Below, piece by piece: positions 17,710-26,985 of a DNA stretch of 64,000 nucleotides; the first letter of the stretch is position 1, and each line of letters opens with the position of its first letter. Source of the stretch: Sporobacter sp963677825. GTDB taxonomy: Bacteria > Bacillota > Clostridia > Oscillospirales > Oscillospiraceae. Where the stretch lies: contig CAXXEF010000001.1 of assembly GCA_963677825.2 (NCBI GenBank), positions 1,240,001 through 1,304,000 of the forward strand, written 5' to 3'. A program made the translations under genes and the position numbers. The notes below the pieces were generated by a model. That model was not told the DNA's origin. It did not search any database and saw only the letters and a list, made by a program, of their open reading frames with translations.

Positions 17710-19278
17710 CTATACACTGCTCGGATTGAGCTTGAGCATCTCGTATGTGATGAGTATACTCATGCGCACATGATAGTCGTCAAGGTTGATATTCAAAATT
17801 TCTTTTATTCGGTTAATTCTGTAGACAAGATTGTTGCGTGACATGAAGGCCGCCTTCGCCGTATTGCCGGCATGTCGCTCATTGGTCAAGTACAGGTACA
17901 GCAGGCCGAAGTTATCCGTCCGATGATCCGCATCATAGCTGCGCAGCATCTTCAGCCATTGATATGGCTGTCCGGAAGCCAGAATGTCCATATTGTCCTG
18001 TTCGGAAAGGAGCATATAGAAGTAGTAATCCTCGTAGTTGAAAAATGGTCCTCCGAACACTTCAGCTGGCGAAAAGCTGATCAGCCGACGGCCATATTTA
18101 ATGGCGAGCGTCGCGTACTCGAACACCTGCCGGATTTCAGTCAAGTCGGAAAACACCGGGCTTATGCCACAGCATAACCCATTTGCTTCTATGATTTCTG
18201 AAAGCTGTTGCCGGCATTTGTCAATCTGCGCGGCGATCTCACCTTCCGTATCGCATATTAGAAGCAGCAGCGCGTGATGATAGACAACAATCTTCATATC
18301 CGGCAGCAGCGACTGTACCGTTTGCGCGATAATACCTGCCGGTTGCCCCGGATTTTTCATGGGTACGAGCTTAAAAAGGCAATAGCTGCCGTCCAGCGGC
18401 ATGCCAATCTGTTCGATTCGGTCGGCGATGACATCGGCAGGCAGCTCGGCATTATCGAGAATATGGGTAATCATCGGGTCATAAACACGGCTGCCGTCCT
18501 GCCTTTGCTGCCAGTCTTTATCAATATACGCCGCAAGATGATCAAGCAGGATGTTGAATAGATCGATCAACCCGTGTGATATCGGCCGATTATTGCATAT
18601 CATCGCAACATGCGTGAAGTATGTCCCGCCGTATTTAAATATCTTGCTGACAACCGGATACGACGACGTGATCTGCTCAAGATCATACAGCAGACCTTCG
18701 GTGCTCTCCCACAGCTGATAACGGCCATGCTCTTTGAAGCGGCGAATCGCGTCCTCTGAATGATAACCATTTGCAATCAGCGCGTTTGAGACAGGATCGT
18801 CTATCGGGATATTGGGGGTATAGGACATAAGCGACAGTGACGAGTCGGAAATTGTTATGAAATTTTTAATAATCGGCTCGCTTAGTATAAGCAGTTCGTG
18901 GATCGGCTTCTTCTTGATAAACGCTTCAAGCATGTTGTATTGCCAGGTAATAACCTGAATAAATACATCGTAAACAACTGAAAATAGCTTTGTTACAGGC
19001 ATATTTTCATTAACCACGACGATGTTTTTCATCAGTTCTTCCGTTTCGTCGATGCTATTAAACCGATCGCGCAGGCAGACAAAGACGACGTCAGCATTGT
19101 CCCGCGTCAGCTGGAGCGCTTCGCTCAGCCGGCATACATACAAGTGATCGCTGTGCAGCGCCTTGTCGTCTTGCTGCAGCACGTTGACCCGCTCAAAGTC
19201 ACGCGTCGTATCCAGGGCGATGTGCTCGATATTCATATCCGACAACGCATCCAAAATGATGTTAAGTGTTACCGTCAT
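17710..19278 (-). CDS. PucR/CdaR-type transcriptional regulator
   Basis: 522 residues. The C-terminal 60 residues hold the PucR helix-turn-helix: 'KAAFMSRNNLVYRINRIKEI' followed by 'ILITYEMLKLN'. The middle contains a GGDEF-like fold remnant seen in this family (around 'IKYGRRLISFSPAEVFGG'), and the N-terminal 200 residues form a sensing region of unknown specificity. Regulators of this type usually control a neighbouring catabolic operon in response to its substrate. It stands divergent to the UroD-like methyltransferase gene at 19624, with 345 bases between, and is the best candidate to control it. GGAG precedes the ATG. Confidence 0.85.
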   Translation of the reverse strand: MTVTLNIILDALSDMNIEHIALDTTRDFERVNVLQQDDKALHSDHLYVCRLSEALQLTRDNADVVFVCLRDRFNSIDETEELMKNIVVVNENMPVTKLFSVVYDVFIQVITWQYNMLEAFIKKKPIHELLILSEPIIKNFITISDSSLSLMSYTPNIPIDDPVSNALIANGYHSEDAIRRFKEHGRYQLWESTEGLLYDLEQITSSYPVVSKIFKYGGTYFTHVAMICNNRPISHGLIDLFNILLDHLAAYIDKDWQQRQDGSRVYDPMITHILDNAELPADVIADRIEQIGMPLDGSYCLFKLVPMKNPGQPAGIIAQTVQSLLPDMKIVVYHHALLLLICDTEGEIAAQIDKCRQQLSEIIEANGLCCGISPVFSDLTEIRQVFEYATLAIKYGRRLISFSPAEVFGGPFFNYEDYYFYMLLSEQDNMDILASGQPYQWLKMLRSYDADHRTDNFGLLYLYLTNERHAGNTAKAAFMSRNNLVYRINRIKEILNINLDDYHVRMSILITYEMLKLNPSSV

Positions 19279-19508
19279 TTTTCGGTATTCTCCATCTCTA
19301 TTTATTCAAAGTCCCAAGGATCGGCGCCAGCCTCACGGTGCGCGCATCGGCTATACTTGCGATATTTCGCAATATACGCGCCTCTTTATTTGCATATTTG
19401 ACAACTCTGGCGCAAGTTATATGTTCTCAGGCTATGTCGCAGCCCTCTGCAACGCATGCGTTTGCCATTATCGCACAAAGACAAACACTATTTAATTATT
19501 ATCAAACG

Positions 19509-19537
19509 TAGACACAGATGTCAATCCATCGTATAAT
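19509..19537 (+). promoter_or_regulatory. Sigma-70 type promoter of the UroD-like gene
   Basis: -35 TAGACA (5 of 6), spacer of 17, -10 TATAAT (6 of 6), about 85 bases before the ATG at 19624. This is one of the best promoter matches in the window. Confidence 0.8.
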
Positions 19538-19623
19538 TAATTTTGGTAAAACATCGACGTTGCAATGCCTATCGGCATGTTCCTCGCTTTAAATAATAAA
19601 TTATATACTAAGGAGAATATACA

Positions 19624-20634
19624 ATGCTAAACGCAAAGCAGAATTTTCTTGAAACAGTCAAGCCGGACGGCAAACCCGACAGACTCGTCAAACAGTTTGA
19701 AGGCACCGTCTTCCTTCCCGGCGACCCTGTTGGCAACTTTGTGCGCGGCGAGCGCTATGCCGGTATGGATCCGCTTACTGACAAGTGGGGTACCCAAATC
19801 ATCTGGCCGGCCGATGTCGTCGCCGCGATGCCGCACGTCACCAACGAGACGAAGGTCGTACGCGACGTGACGTCTTGGCGCGATTTTACGAAAGTGCCGG
19901 ATCTGGTTGCCAATTGTTCCGATCAGCAGCTTTGGATACCTTATCTGGAGCGCATTGCCGAGGTTGACCGGGAAAATAATCTCATTATGGCGTTTGCCCC
20001 GACAGGTCTTTTCGAAAGACTGCATTTTTTAATGGGCTTTGAGGATATGTTCATCAACTTCCTGACCGAGGAAGAAGCTATGGCCGACCTGTGCGCGGCG
20101 ATCGGCGAATACCGTTATAACGGCATGAAGCTCATCGCCGATATTGCCAAACCCGACATTATGCTTTCTCACGACGACTGGGGCAGCAAGACAAACCTGT
20201 TCGTCAGCCCGGATGTCTGGCGCGAATACATCAAGCCCAATTATGTCAAGGCCTATAAATATCTCAACGATAGCAATGTCTTAATCATGCACCACGCCGA
20301 CTCATTCCTTGAGCAGATCATCGAGGATATGGTTGAACTGGGCATCGATATATGGCAGGGTGCTTTGCCTCAAAACGACCTTAAAAAGATCCAGGAGCAG
20401 CTCAACGGCCGCATGACGCTTATGGGCGGTCTGGAAGCCTCAATTGTCGATCGCGAAGACAGTACGGAAGAAGAAATTCGAACCCACGTGCGTAAAGTCT
20501 GTGAAGATTTCGGGCCGGGCGGTCACTTCATCCCCTGCATCACCTACGGCGGCCCGGGCTCCATCTATCCGCAGTGTGACAAGTTCGTTGACGACGAGAT
20601 CGATCGCTACAACAAGGATGTCTACGGCATTTAA
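19624..20634 (+). CDS. UroD-like corrinoid/tetrahydrofolate methyltransferase homologue
   Basis: 336 residues of the uroporphyrinogen decarboxylase superfamily, (beta/alpha)8 barrel. It lacks the N-terminal Arg-rich substrate motif of true heme-pathway UroD and instead has 'LMHHADSFLEQIIEDMVELG' and 'IDIWQGALPQNDLKK', as in the methyltransferase branch that moves methyl groups to or from corrinoid proteins during O- or N-demethylation. A His in the first motif and Cys in 'IPCITYGG' may bind zinc. AAGGAG lies before the ATG. It stands next to a UbiD-type decarboxylase, which suggests handling of methoxylated aromatic acids; no corrinoid protein is coded beside it. Confidence 0.8.
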   Translation: MLNAKQNFLETVKPDGKPDRLVKQFEGTVFLPGDPVGNFVRGERYAGMDPLTDKWGTQIIWPADVVAAMPHVTNETKVVRDVTSWRDFTKVPDLVANCSDQQLWIPYLERIAEVDRENNLIMAFAPTGLFERLHFLMGFEDMFINFLTEEEAMADLCAAIGEYRYNGMKLIADIAKPDIMLSHDDWGSKTNLFVSPDVWREYIKPNYVKAYKYLNDSNVLIMHHADSFLEQIIEDMVELGIDIWQGALPQNDLKKIQEQLNGRMTLMGGLEASIVDREDSTEEEIRTHVRKVCEDFGPGGHFIPCITYGGPGSIYPQCDKFVDDEIDRYNKDVYGI

Positions 20635-20770
20635 GCTCGATCCTTTGCGCCGCACAGGCAAGAAAAACAGATTTTATGGCGCTGCAGTAAATATAGCCGC
20701 GAGATGCCTCACGGTTGAGCATTATTAGATTAAACGATGCCTTGCATCGAATGACGGCAGGAATACCGTA

Positions 20771-20808
20771 AAAAAACACCTGATTTTATACAAAATCAGG
20801 TGTTTTTT
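20771..20808 (+). terminator. Intrinsic terminator after the UroD-like gene
   Basis: AAAAAACACCTGATTTT pairs with its exact complement around loop ATAC, ending in TTTTTT. Confidence 0.92.
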
Positions 20809-21139
20809 GTCGCTCCGCTTCACCGCCAACGCAGCAGGGTCTCTGGCCGCGCATTGAAATCGATCGGATGCGAACAACGCGCCCTATTAGAACATATAAG
20901 GTCTATGCGGCGATGCAGAAATCAGCGGATGATGATATTTATTAACTGCCAACGCTTTTAAACGAAGCGCGCCGAATATACCGCCAATTCAGGCAGTCTC
21001 TTTATCGATACGCGTATTACTGTAATAACTGACCATTGCGCCCACTACACCCTGCATAAAAATTGTTGCTGGATATGCGAATTTTCATATGGTATTATGA
21101 CGGTAAATGTAAACGTAAAAAGTATGATTGGAGGATCCC
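20809..21139. other. Intergenic region before the decarboxylase genes
   Basis: No gene seen. It contains the likely promoter listed at 21070-21098 in its last 70 bases; the rest shows no structure I can support. Confidence 0.5.
21070..21098 (+). promoter_or_regulatory. Likely promoter of the ubiD-type operon
   Basis: -10 TATTAT at 21093-21098 preceded by TGG (extended -10), with TGGATA 17 bases upstream as a partial -35. The distance to the ATG at 21140 is about 40 bases. Confidence 0.55.
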
Positions 21140-22579
21140 ATGGCGAAAGCATATAAAGATCTCCGCGAGTTTTTGGCCGAGCTTGAAAAAGAGGGGCAAC
21201 TCATACGCATCAAGGAGACGGTGAATCCCGAGCCTGACATCGCCGCCGCGGGACGCGCCGCCGCGAATCTGAAAAACAGTCCTGCCGTCCTGTTTGAGAG
21301 CGTATGCGGATACAAGCACAGCGTCGTGACAAATGTCCACGGCTCATGGCAGAATCATGCGTTGATGCTGGGTCTGGATAAAAATACGCCCACGAAAGAA
21401 CAGTTTTACGAACTCGACCGTCGGTGGGATAAGTTTCCCGTCCCGCCGAACATCGTCAAACGTGAAGACGCCCCGTGTAAAGAAAACAAAATAACGCGTG
21501 ATATTAACTTGTTTGAGATTCTGGCGCTGTACAGAATCAACGAGCAGGACGGCGGTTTTTTCTTATCGAAGGCTTCCGTCGTTTCCGGCGACCCGGAATT
21601 TCCCGACGATATGAATAAGCTCAACGTAGGTACCTACCGCATTCAGATCAAGGACAAAGATCGCGTCGGCATTCAGGCGCTGGCATTCCACGATCTGGCG
21701 CTTCAGCTTGAAAAGGCCGAGCGGCAGGACAAACCGCTGCCTGTTGCCATCACGCTTGGCAACGCCCCGCTGGTTACCTTTATGGCCAGCACGCCCGTCA
21801 GCTATAACCAGAGCGAATACGAGTTTGTCGGCGCGCTGCAGGATGGCGTCCCGGCCGACATCGTCCAGGCTGAAACGGCGGCGCATCTATATGTGCCCGC
21901 CGGGGCGGAAGTCGTTCTGGAAGGCTATATTATTCCCCGACGACGCGTTGTCGAAGGGCCGTTCGGCGAGTTCCCCGGCACATATTCCGGCTCGCGGCTT
22001 CAGTGTGAGATTCAGATCACCTGCATCACACACCGCACGAACCCCATCTTCGAAAACTTATATCTGGGCATCCCTTGGACGGAAATTGATTACCTGATGG
22101 CGCTGAACACCAGCATCCCGCTGTACAAGCAGCTTAAGGAATCCATGCCGGAAGTCGTCGCCGTCAACGCGATGTACACGCACGGCATGGGCGTCATCAT
22201 CTCCACAAAATGCCGCTTCGGCGGCTACGGTAAGGCCGTGGCGTTTCGGCTGCTATCCACCCCGCATGGGATGCCGTATTCAAAAGTGGTCATCGTCGTG
22301 GACGAATTCGTCGACCCCTTCAATCTCGAACAGGTCATGTGGGCCGTCACGACGCGCGTCCGCCCGGACAAGGATGTGTCGATCATCGAGAACTGCCCCG
22401 GCATGCCGCTCGACCCGTCGAGTTATCCGGCGGGCATGCACAGCAAAATGATCATCGACGCGACCACGCCCGTTCCGCCCGAGCCGAACTATCGGGAAAC
22501 GGAGCTGCTGATGCCACCGAAAGATACGGAAAAGTGGGAAGAAATCATCCGTAATCTCGTTAAAGAAATCAAGTCTTGA
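21140..22579 (+). CDS. UbiD-family non-oxidative hydroxyarylic acid decarboxylase, subunit C
   Basis: 479 residues from the ATG after GGAGG. It belongs to the prenylated-FMN dependent UbiD family: 'MAKAYKDLREFLAELEKEGQ' at the start, 'NVGTYRIQIKD' in the cofactor-binding part and 'EGPFGEFPGTYS', which carries two Glu of the Arg-Glu-Glu catalytic set. Length and the small partner gene downstream match the VdcC/BsdC/ShdC group, which reversibly decarboxylates 4-hydroxybenzoate, vanillate or protocatechuate to the phenol. It is the first gene of a two- or three-gene unit. The UbiX-type prenyltransferase (subunit B) that makes its cofactor is not next to it, so it must be coded elsewhere. Confidence 0.9.
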   Translation: MAKAYKDLREFLAELEKEGQLIRIKETVNPEPDIAAAGRAAANLKNSPAVLFESVCGYKHSVVTNVHGSWQNHALMLGLDKNTPTKEQFYELDRRWDKFPVPPNIVKREDAPCKENKITRDINLFEILALYRINEQDGGFFLSKASVVSGDPEFPDDMNKLNVGTYRIQIKDKDRVGIQALAFHDLALQLEKAERQDKPLPVAITLGNAPLVTFMASTPVSYNQSEYEFVGALQDGVPADIVQAETAAHLYVPAGAEVVLEGYIIPRRRVVEGPFGEFPGTYSGSRLQCEIQITCITHRTNPIFENLYLGIPWTEIDYLMALNTSIPLYKQLKESMPEVVAVNAMYTHGMGVIISTKCRFGGYGKAVAFRLLSTPHGMPYSKVVIVVDEFVDPFNLEQVMWAVTTRVRPDKDVSIIENCPGMPLDPSSYPAGMHSKMIIDATTPVPPEPNYRETELLMPPKDTEKWEEIIRNLVKEIKS

Positions 22580-22593
22580 GGAGGAACTCCGAT

Positions 22594-22803
22594 ATGAAAT
22601 GTCCGCGCTGTGACAGCGATCAGGCCAGAATCATGGTCACATCCCCCGTCGGCAACGAGTGGACGGTATACGTTTGCGAGAAGTGCTGGTATTCCTGGCG
22701 TTCAACTGAAAATATCGATGTATTGCCGAAATTCAAGCTCAATGACGATAAAATCGCCCAAATGGGCATGATACCACCCATCCCGCCGCTGACAAAAGGC
22801 TGA
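22594..22803 (+). CDS. Small subunit D of the non-oxidative hydroxyarylic acid decarboxylase
   Basis: 69 residues starting MKCPRCDSDQAR, with GAGGAGG nine bases upstream. Two CxxC pairs (Cys3/Cys6 and CEKCW) form a zinc ribbon, followed by 'YSWRSTENIDVL' and a Pro-rich 'MIPPIPPLTKG' tail, the pattern of VdcD/BsdD/ShdD. In characterised systems it is needed for full activity with the UbiD-type subunit, although its exact role is unclear. It starts 14 bases after the ubiD-type stop, which secures the operon. Confidence 0.9.
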   Translation: MKCPRCDSDQARIMVTSPVGNEWTVYVCEKCWYSWRSTENIDVLPKFKLNDDKIAQMGMIPPIPPLTKG

Positions 22804-22867
22804 AGTATACATCCTGCGGCAATCGCAAATTCAAAAAGCCCGCAATCGGAAAAGTGAGTTGATAAAG

Positions 22868-23488
22868 ATGAGTACAAGTAATAGTAATCTGATGTTCAAC
22901 ATCATTGCGCCGATTTACGGCTTATTCTATAACCACCAAAAAAGTCGTTTTGCAAAGGTGATCGCCGGTGTCAGGAGCCAACTGGACTTAACCGCCTATA
23001 AAACGATACTGGATGTCGGCTGCGGTACCGGCGCACTGTGCACCGTCTTGAACGCAATGGGTTTGTCGGTAACAGGTATGGATCCGGCTGAAAAAATGCT
23101 GAACATCGCGAAAAAAAAGCTTAAGGGCGAGCCTGTTCAAATACTGCAGGCGAGCATCCTCGATCCTCTGCCTTTTGGAGACAAATCGTTTGATCTTTCC
23201 ATTGCTTCTTATGTGGCGCATGGGCTGCAGAAGAGTGACAGAAAACGCATGTATATAGAAATGAGCCGGGTAACAAAAGAGTATGTGATTATTTATGACT
23301 ACAATAAAAATCGCAGCTGGCTCACTTCTGTCATTGAATGGCTTGAGCGAGGCGACTACTTTCGTTTTATCAACGAGGCGGAAAGCGAAATGAAGAGCTG
23401 TCTGGCTGAAATGACCGAATGTTTTTCAAGCGTAGAAGTCGTTAATGTGGATGTGCGTGCGGCCTGGTATATTTGCACACCGAAGTAG
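22868..23488 (+). CDS. Class I SAM-dependent methyltransferase, substrate unknown
   Basis: About 206 residues. 'TILDVGCGTGALCTVL' is the SAM-binding motif I, 'VTGMDPAEKMLNIAKKKL' follows as motif post-I, and 'LPFGDKSFDLSIASYVAH' as motif II/III, all in the UbiE/Methyltransf_11 pattern. I place the start at the ATG of 'MSTSNSN'; a TTG three codons upstream is the alternative and neither has a strong ribosome site. It follows the decarboxylase subunits by 64 bases and may be cotranscribed, but a functional link to aromatic metabolism is inference only. Confidence 0.78.
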   Translation: MSTSNSNLMFNIIAPIYGLFYNHQKSRFAKVIAGVRSQLDLTAYKTILDVGCGTGALCTVLNAMGLSVTGMDPAEKMLNIAKKKLKGEPVQILQASILDPLPFGDKSFDLSIASYVAHGLQKSDRKRMYIEMSRVTKEYVIIYDYNKNRSWLTSVIEWLERGDYFRFINEAESEMKSCLAEMTECFSSVEVVNVDVRAAWYICTPK

Positions 23489-23570
23489 TTTTCGTGTTGA
23501 CGAAATAGGCCGTTGACGCCGCAGGCGCCGTTACGCCTCATGATTTCGGCCCTGCATCCGTAACAAAATA

Positions 23571-23602
23571 AACACCTAAAATCAGTTGATTTTAGGTGTT
23601 TT
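23571..23602 (+). terminator. Intrinsic terminator after the methyltransferase gene
   Basis: AACACCTAAAATCA, 2-4 base loop, then its complement followed by TTTTACTG. The A-rich 5' side could also act on the opposite strand. Confidence 0.85.
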
Positions 23603-23731
23603 ACTGTTTCTATATACTTTTAAAATACGTGATGCAGCAGCGGCCCGAATAAAATAACCGGGCGTTCGCTTTGCCGTTTAAAATCAGGTCTTCCATTTGG
23701 CGACACGATCGGCGCACGATGCCGATGCTGC

Positions 23732-24400
23732 TTAGATATGCATCCTTCTATGCCATTCGTTTTTGATCTCTTCTCCCTGAAAAATAAATATCGCGGCAAG
23801 GAAGATGACACTTGCTGCAATGCATATGACAGATGGGTATAATGCATTCACCCAGCCAAACAGGATAAAAAGAATCGGCAGGACGCCAAACAACCCATCC
23901 AGCAGCGCGTACATAATATAATCTGTGATACTAAGCTTCATAATCTTCGCCGATATATACATAACCAATTCGGCCGAAACATAGACGGTTGGGATTAAAT
24001 AATCTATCGACCAGCCCTTCCAGCCCGTCTGCCAATCCCACAAAACCGACAGCAGCGTTACAATCGTCACCTGCCACATGATCGTTTTAGGTATGCTATG
24101 CCGCTTCCTGACAACTACAATTAACCCCAGCCACATACTGACAAGTCCAAAAACCACAAATAAAGGCCAGTTAAAATCAGTAGGAAATATCATCCGGATA
24201 GCAAAGCTGGCAACGGCTGCCGCAAAGGATATAAACACGAGTATCCTTATTGCGACATGTTTCTCAAAAGCAGGTGGTATGGTCGGGAAGATTTCTTCCC
24301 GGCCTTCATCACAATCGGATTGTGAAAGCGTGCTGCCGCATAACACGCATCGTTCCTTAACGCCTCGGCTGTAAACCCGGCATTGCTGACAGTACAGCAT
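23732..24400 (-). CDS. Membrane protein with N-terminal zinc ribbon, DUF6320-like
   Basis: 222 residues. The N-terminus holds a CxxC...CxxC zinc ribbon (Cys4, Cys7, Cys18, Cys21), then a short linker and about six hydrophobic segments, and a charged tail (GEEIKNEWHRRMHI). It is the third gene of a minus-strand trio with an alpha/beta hydrolase and an acyltransferase-like protein; the same grouping is known to me from other Clostridia. No catalytic motif is visible. AAAGGAC lies before the ATG, 16 bases after the previous stop. Confidence 0.7.
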   Translation of the reverse strand: MLYCQQCRVYSRGVKERCVLCGSTLSQSDCDEGREEIFPTIPPAFEKHVAIRILVFISFAAAVASFAIRMIFPTDFNWPLFVVFGLVSMWLGLIVVVRKRHSIPKTIMWQVTIVTLLSVLWDWQTGWKGWSIDYLIPTVYVSAELVMYISAKIMKLSITDYIMYALLDGLFGVLPILFILFGWVNALYPSVICIAASVIFLAAIFIFQGEEIKNEWHRRMHI

Positions 24401-24416
24401 ACATTCTGTCCTTTCG

Positions 24417-25679
24417 TTAGAAGCTGGACGCTATTTCTATGTTTATTCCATAACCTGAAAGCAAGCGAAAAAAGTTCCGCTGTATATCCGTTTCAAGATA
24501 CGGGGAGGTAATACTCACGACCAAATTATCACCGTAGGAGCACAGGGTCATTTGAGGCCGCGGTGCGCTTGTGGAAACGGAAAATTGACGGATATAAGGC
24601 GCAAATTCCAAGGGCATGGATATCCTGCCGATATTCGATATGTTGGAGGTCGTCTGCCTTACCGCCTTTTTGACGACCCTGCGCGCGACGAAATCTTTAA
24701 TCGGCCGCGGAACGATCCTAGCAAGCAGATTATGCTCAATAGACATGTATTTGTTGAGCTGGTAGTCTAGTTGTTCAATCGTCAGCGCTTTCTTAAAGCC
24801 TTCGCGCAGACCCTCCAGCACCTTGTCGACGTCGTCGGTACCATCAACGTGATAACTGACATTAACAAAACTAAAAAAATTCCTTACCGTAATCGATTCA
24901 TAGTATTGGCGCAGATCAACCGGGACCGTGAGCACGACAGGATATTTTCTGCCTCGTGCGTGCATGCCTTTACTGATCGCGCAAACAAATAGTGTCGCCA
25001 GGAAAACTGTTAATGTCGCGTTCTTTTTATGCGCTTCATTTAATACTTCCTTCGCGGACATGGCCCCTTCGACAACATTCATTCTGTTATCGGCAAATCT
25101 CGTGCCATGAATTTGATAGGCTCTCGTCTTAAGCTGATCGGCCGGCTTCTTTTTCTTAATGTCTCCAGCAAAGTGTTTACCGAAACTATCATCCATCAGC
25201 CCACTTAAAGACGCATTATCTGCTGTCGGCACAGCGTTTTTAAACCTTTGTTTATCCATGAGTGTCATATAGTAATATATCAGCAGCTGAAGAAAGCGCA
25301 GCGCACCGGTACCGTCTGAAAGCGCGTGAAATACTTCAAGATTTATCCGGCACTCAAAGTAAGAAACCCGAAATAACAGCTTGTCCCTGTGCCCCACGTA
25401 GATTGGCGCACACACAGTATTTGCTTCCGCTTGAACCTCCGGCCTAATTTCGCTTCGCTCCATATAATACCAGAACATGCCTCTTCTCAGGACCGATTTA
25501 TAGACAGGGATGTCGTCAATCGCCTGCTCAAGCGCTTGTTGCAGTAGCGCCGGTTTGATCTCCTCAACAAGCTCGCAAGCAATCCGAAACACCTTCGGAT
25601 CTTTCATCGTCCATGTTGCGGGGAAGATTTTAGAGGCGTTTTCCAGCCTTGACCAATCCGCGTATTTATGATTTTTCAT
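24417..25679 (-). CDS. Condensation-like / alcohol acyltransferase family protein
   Basis: 420 residues. 'EVFHALSDGTGALRFLQLLI' contains the HxxxDG motif of the CoA-dependent acyltransferase superfamily (condensation domains, PapA5, alcohol O-acetyltransferases), whose His is the general base. The C-terminal half includes 'VPVDLRQYYES..VRNFFSF', the DFGWG-equivalent region of the family. It probably esterifies a hydroxyl compound with an acyl-CoA donor in the cytoplasm. It lies between a hydrolase and a membrane protein with gaps of 9 and 16 bases, so all three are one operon. The substrate is not known. Confidence 0.78.
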   Translation of the reverse strand: MKNHKYADWSRLENASKIFPATWTMKDPKVFRIACELVEEIKPALLQQALEQAIDDIPVYKSVLRRGMFWYYMERSEIRPEVQAEANTVCAPIYVGHRDKLLFRVSYFECRINLEVFHALSDGTGALRFLQLLIYYYMTLMDKQRFKNAVPTADNASLSGLMDDSFGKHFAGDIKKKKPADQLKTRAYQIHGTRFADNRMNVVEGAMSAKEVLNEAHKKNATLTVFLATLFVCAISKGMHARGRKYPVVLTVPVDLRQYYESITVRNFFSFVNVSYHVDGTDDVDKVLEGLREGFKKALTIEQLDYQLNKYMSIEHNLLARIVPRPIKDFVARRVVKKAVRQTTSNISNIGRISMPLEFAPYIRQFSVSTSAPRPQMTLCSYGDNLVVSITSPYLETDIQRNFFRLLSGYGINIEIASSF

Positions 25680-25688
25680 ATGTCAATC

Positions 25689-26636
25689 TCATTCCGTTGT
25701 ATCGTCCGGCTCACACGGATTTTTATCGCTACTTAAAAATCCGTTGATGCTTTCAAAACACTTCACAACCGCGTTTGACCACTTGGGAAGCGCTAAAAAT
25801 CCATGCAAAGCGCCTTCTATTCGGCAAATGCTGACGTCATTGTTAAAATCCTTCAATCTATTTCCATAGGCCTCGCCCTCATCTCGGAGGGGATCGTATT
25901 CCGCTGTAATAATGAGCGTTTTGGGTTGGTTTAACAAATTTTCCGCCAATAGCGGCGCAACATACGGGTTATATTTATCTTCCTTGTTCCGAATGTACAA
26001 ATCAAGATAGTTTTGTATTTTCTCTGCCGTCAGTAAATAGCTGGATCCGTAGTCATGCACGGAGGGAAACGGCGAATGCTCACTATGGTCATAATATGTG
26101 GCAGGGTAAATCAGGATCTGTTTATCCGGCCATGACTCGTTTTTGTCCCTTGCCATCAGTGATACAGCCGCGGCCAGATTACCGCCGGCACTGTCGCCGA
26201 TCAATGTAATATCCTCCGGCTCACAGTCGATTAGACACGGATCGTTAAAGATCTCCCGTGTCACGAAATAGCAGTCTTCTAGACCGGCAGGAAACGGATT
26301 TTCAGGGGCGAGCCGATAGTCTACCGACACAACCGTGTGTTTTGTTTGCTCGGCCAGGTGTGCGCATATTTTTGTATAAGTATTAATACTGCCTGTAACC
26401 CATCCGCCGCCATGGTAGAAAATCATGACGCCGGGCAAGGCATCTTTTTTCGGGCGAAAAACGCGGACCGGTATTTCCCGGCCGTTTACCATCATCTTTC
26501 GGTCAAGCGCGCCGTAAATCGTCTTAATGTAGGGATTAGCCAGGTGCAATACGCCACGGTATATTTTGTAATACTTCTTGACATTTGCTAAGACGTTTGA
26601 CGCTATTTTGAGTATGGCCTTTTCAAGCTTATTCAC
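25689..26636 (-). CDS. Alpha/beta hydrolase, hormone-sensitive-lipase-like esterase
   Basis: 315 residues. 'VMIFYHGGGWVTGS' is the oxyanion-hole HGGG motif and 'LIGDSAGGNLAAAVSLM' the nucleophile elbow with the catalytic Ser; 'ITAEYDPLRDEGEAY' and 'GALHGFLAL' supply the Asp and His. It is a soluble carboxylesterase of the HSL (fold-3) family. The start is a GTG after AAGGGTGG. It is the first gene of the trio; its promoter seems to lie 350 bases upstream, beyond two terminator-like hairpins. Pairing of an esterase with an acyltransferase suggests turnover of one ester pool. Confidence 0.88.
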   Translation of the reverse strand: MNKLEKAILKIASNVLANVKKYYKIYRGVLHLANPYIKTIYGALDRKMMVNGREIPVRVFRPKKDALPGVMIFYHGGGWVTGSINTYTKICAHLAEQTKHTVVSVDYRLAPENPFPAGLEDCYFVTREIFNDPCLIDCEPEDITLIGDSAGGNLAAAVSLMARDKNESWPDKQILIYPATYYDHSEHSPFPSVHDYGSSYLLTAEKIQNYLDLYIRNKEDKYNPYVAPLLAENLLNQPKTLIITAEYDPLRDEGEAYGNRLKDFNNDVSICRIEGALHGFLALPKWSNAVVKCFESINGFLSSDKNPCEPDDTTE

Positions 26637-26747
26637 GACGCACCACCCTTGCCATATACGTATACGCTCAAAGTTTATATATTGCCCTTATACGTTGGCG
26701 TTGATTAATCCTGCCGCACTGATACGGCCGTATTGCCTAATACCTGC

Positions 26748-26780
26748 TAATAAAAAAGCGCAGGACATATGCCCCGCGCT
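26748..26780 (-). terminator. Terminator-like hairpin upstream of the esterase gene
   Basis: On the minus strand AGCGC and GCGCT pair, with partial inner pairing, and are followed by TTTTTTATT. No annotated gene lies upstream on this strand, so it acts either in a leader or at the end of a small RNA. Confidence 0.6.
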
Positions 26781-26902
26781 ATTTCTCGGCTTGATGGTTT
26801 ACATAAACATGAATTGCGCTTTTCACAAACAATATTCCATTATGCAACTATTCGCAGCTCTTTTTCCTGTTATTGAACCGCTTTCCTTATGCCAATCGCC
26901 TA

Positions 26903-26958
26903 TAAAAAACACATATATGTGAATCATAGGTAAGAACAATGATAGACATATATGTGTG
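26903..26958 (-). terminator. Terminator-like hairpin made of two ACATATATGT palindromes
   Basis: CACATATATG at the 5' side (minus strand) pairs with CATATATGTG, with extra inner pairs (ATCAT/ATGAT), followed by TTTTTTAT. The two decamers at 26946-26955 and 26911-26920 are each self-complementary, so they could also be two operator sites 35 bp apart. Confidence 0.6.
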
Positions 26959-26985
26959 ATCAAGACGTTCATATCGATTTATACT

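Noticed and set aside
26819..26968. 49-codon minus-strand frame in the esterase leader
   Set aside because: No ribosome site; the frame runs through the hairpin stem, which explains its composition.
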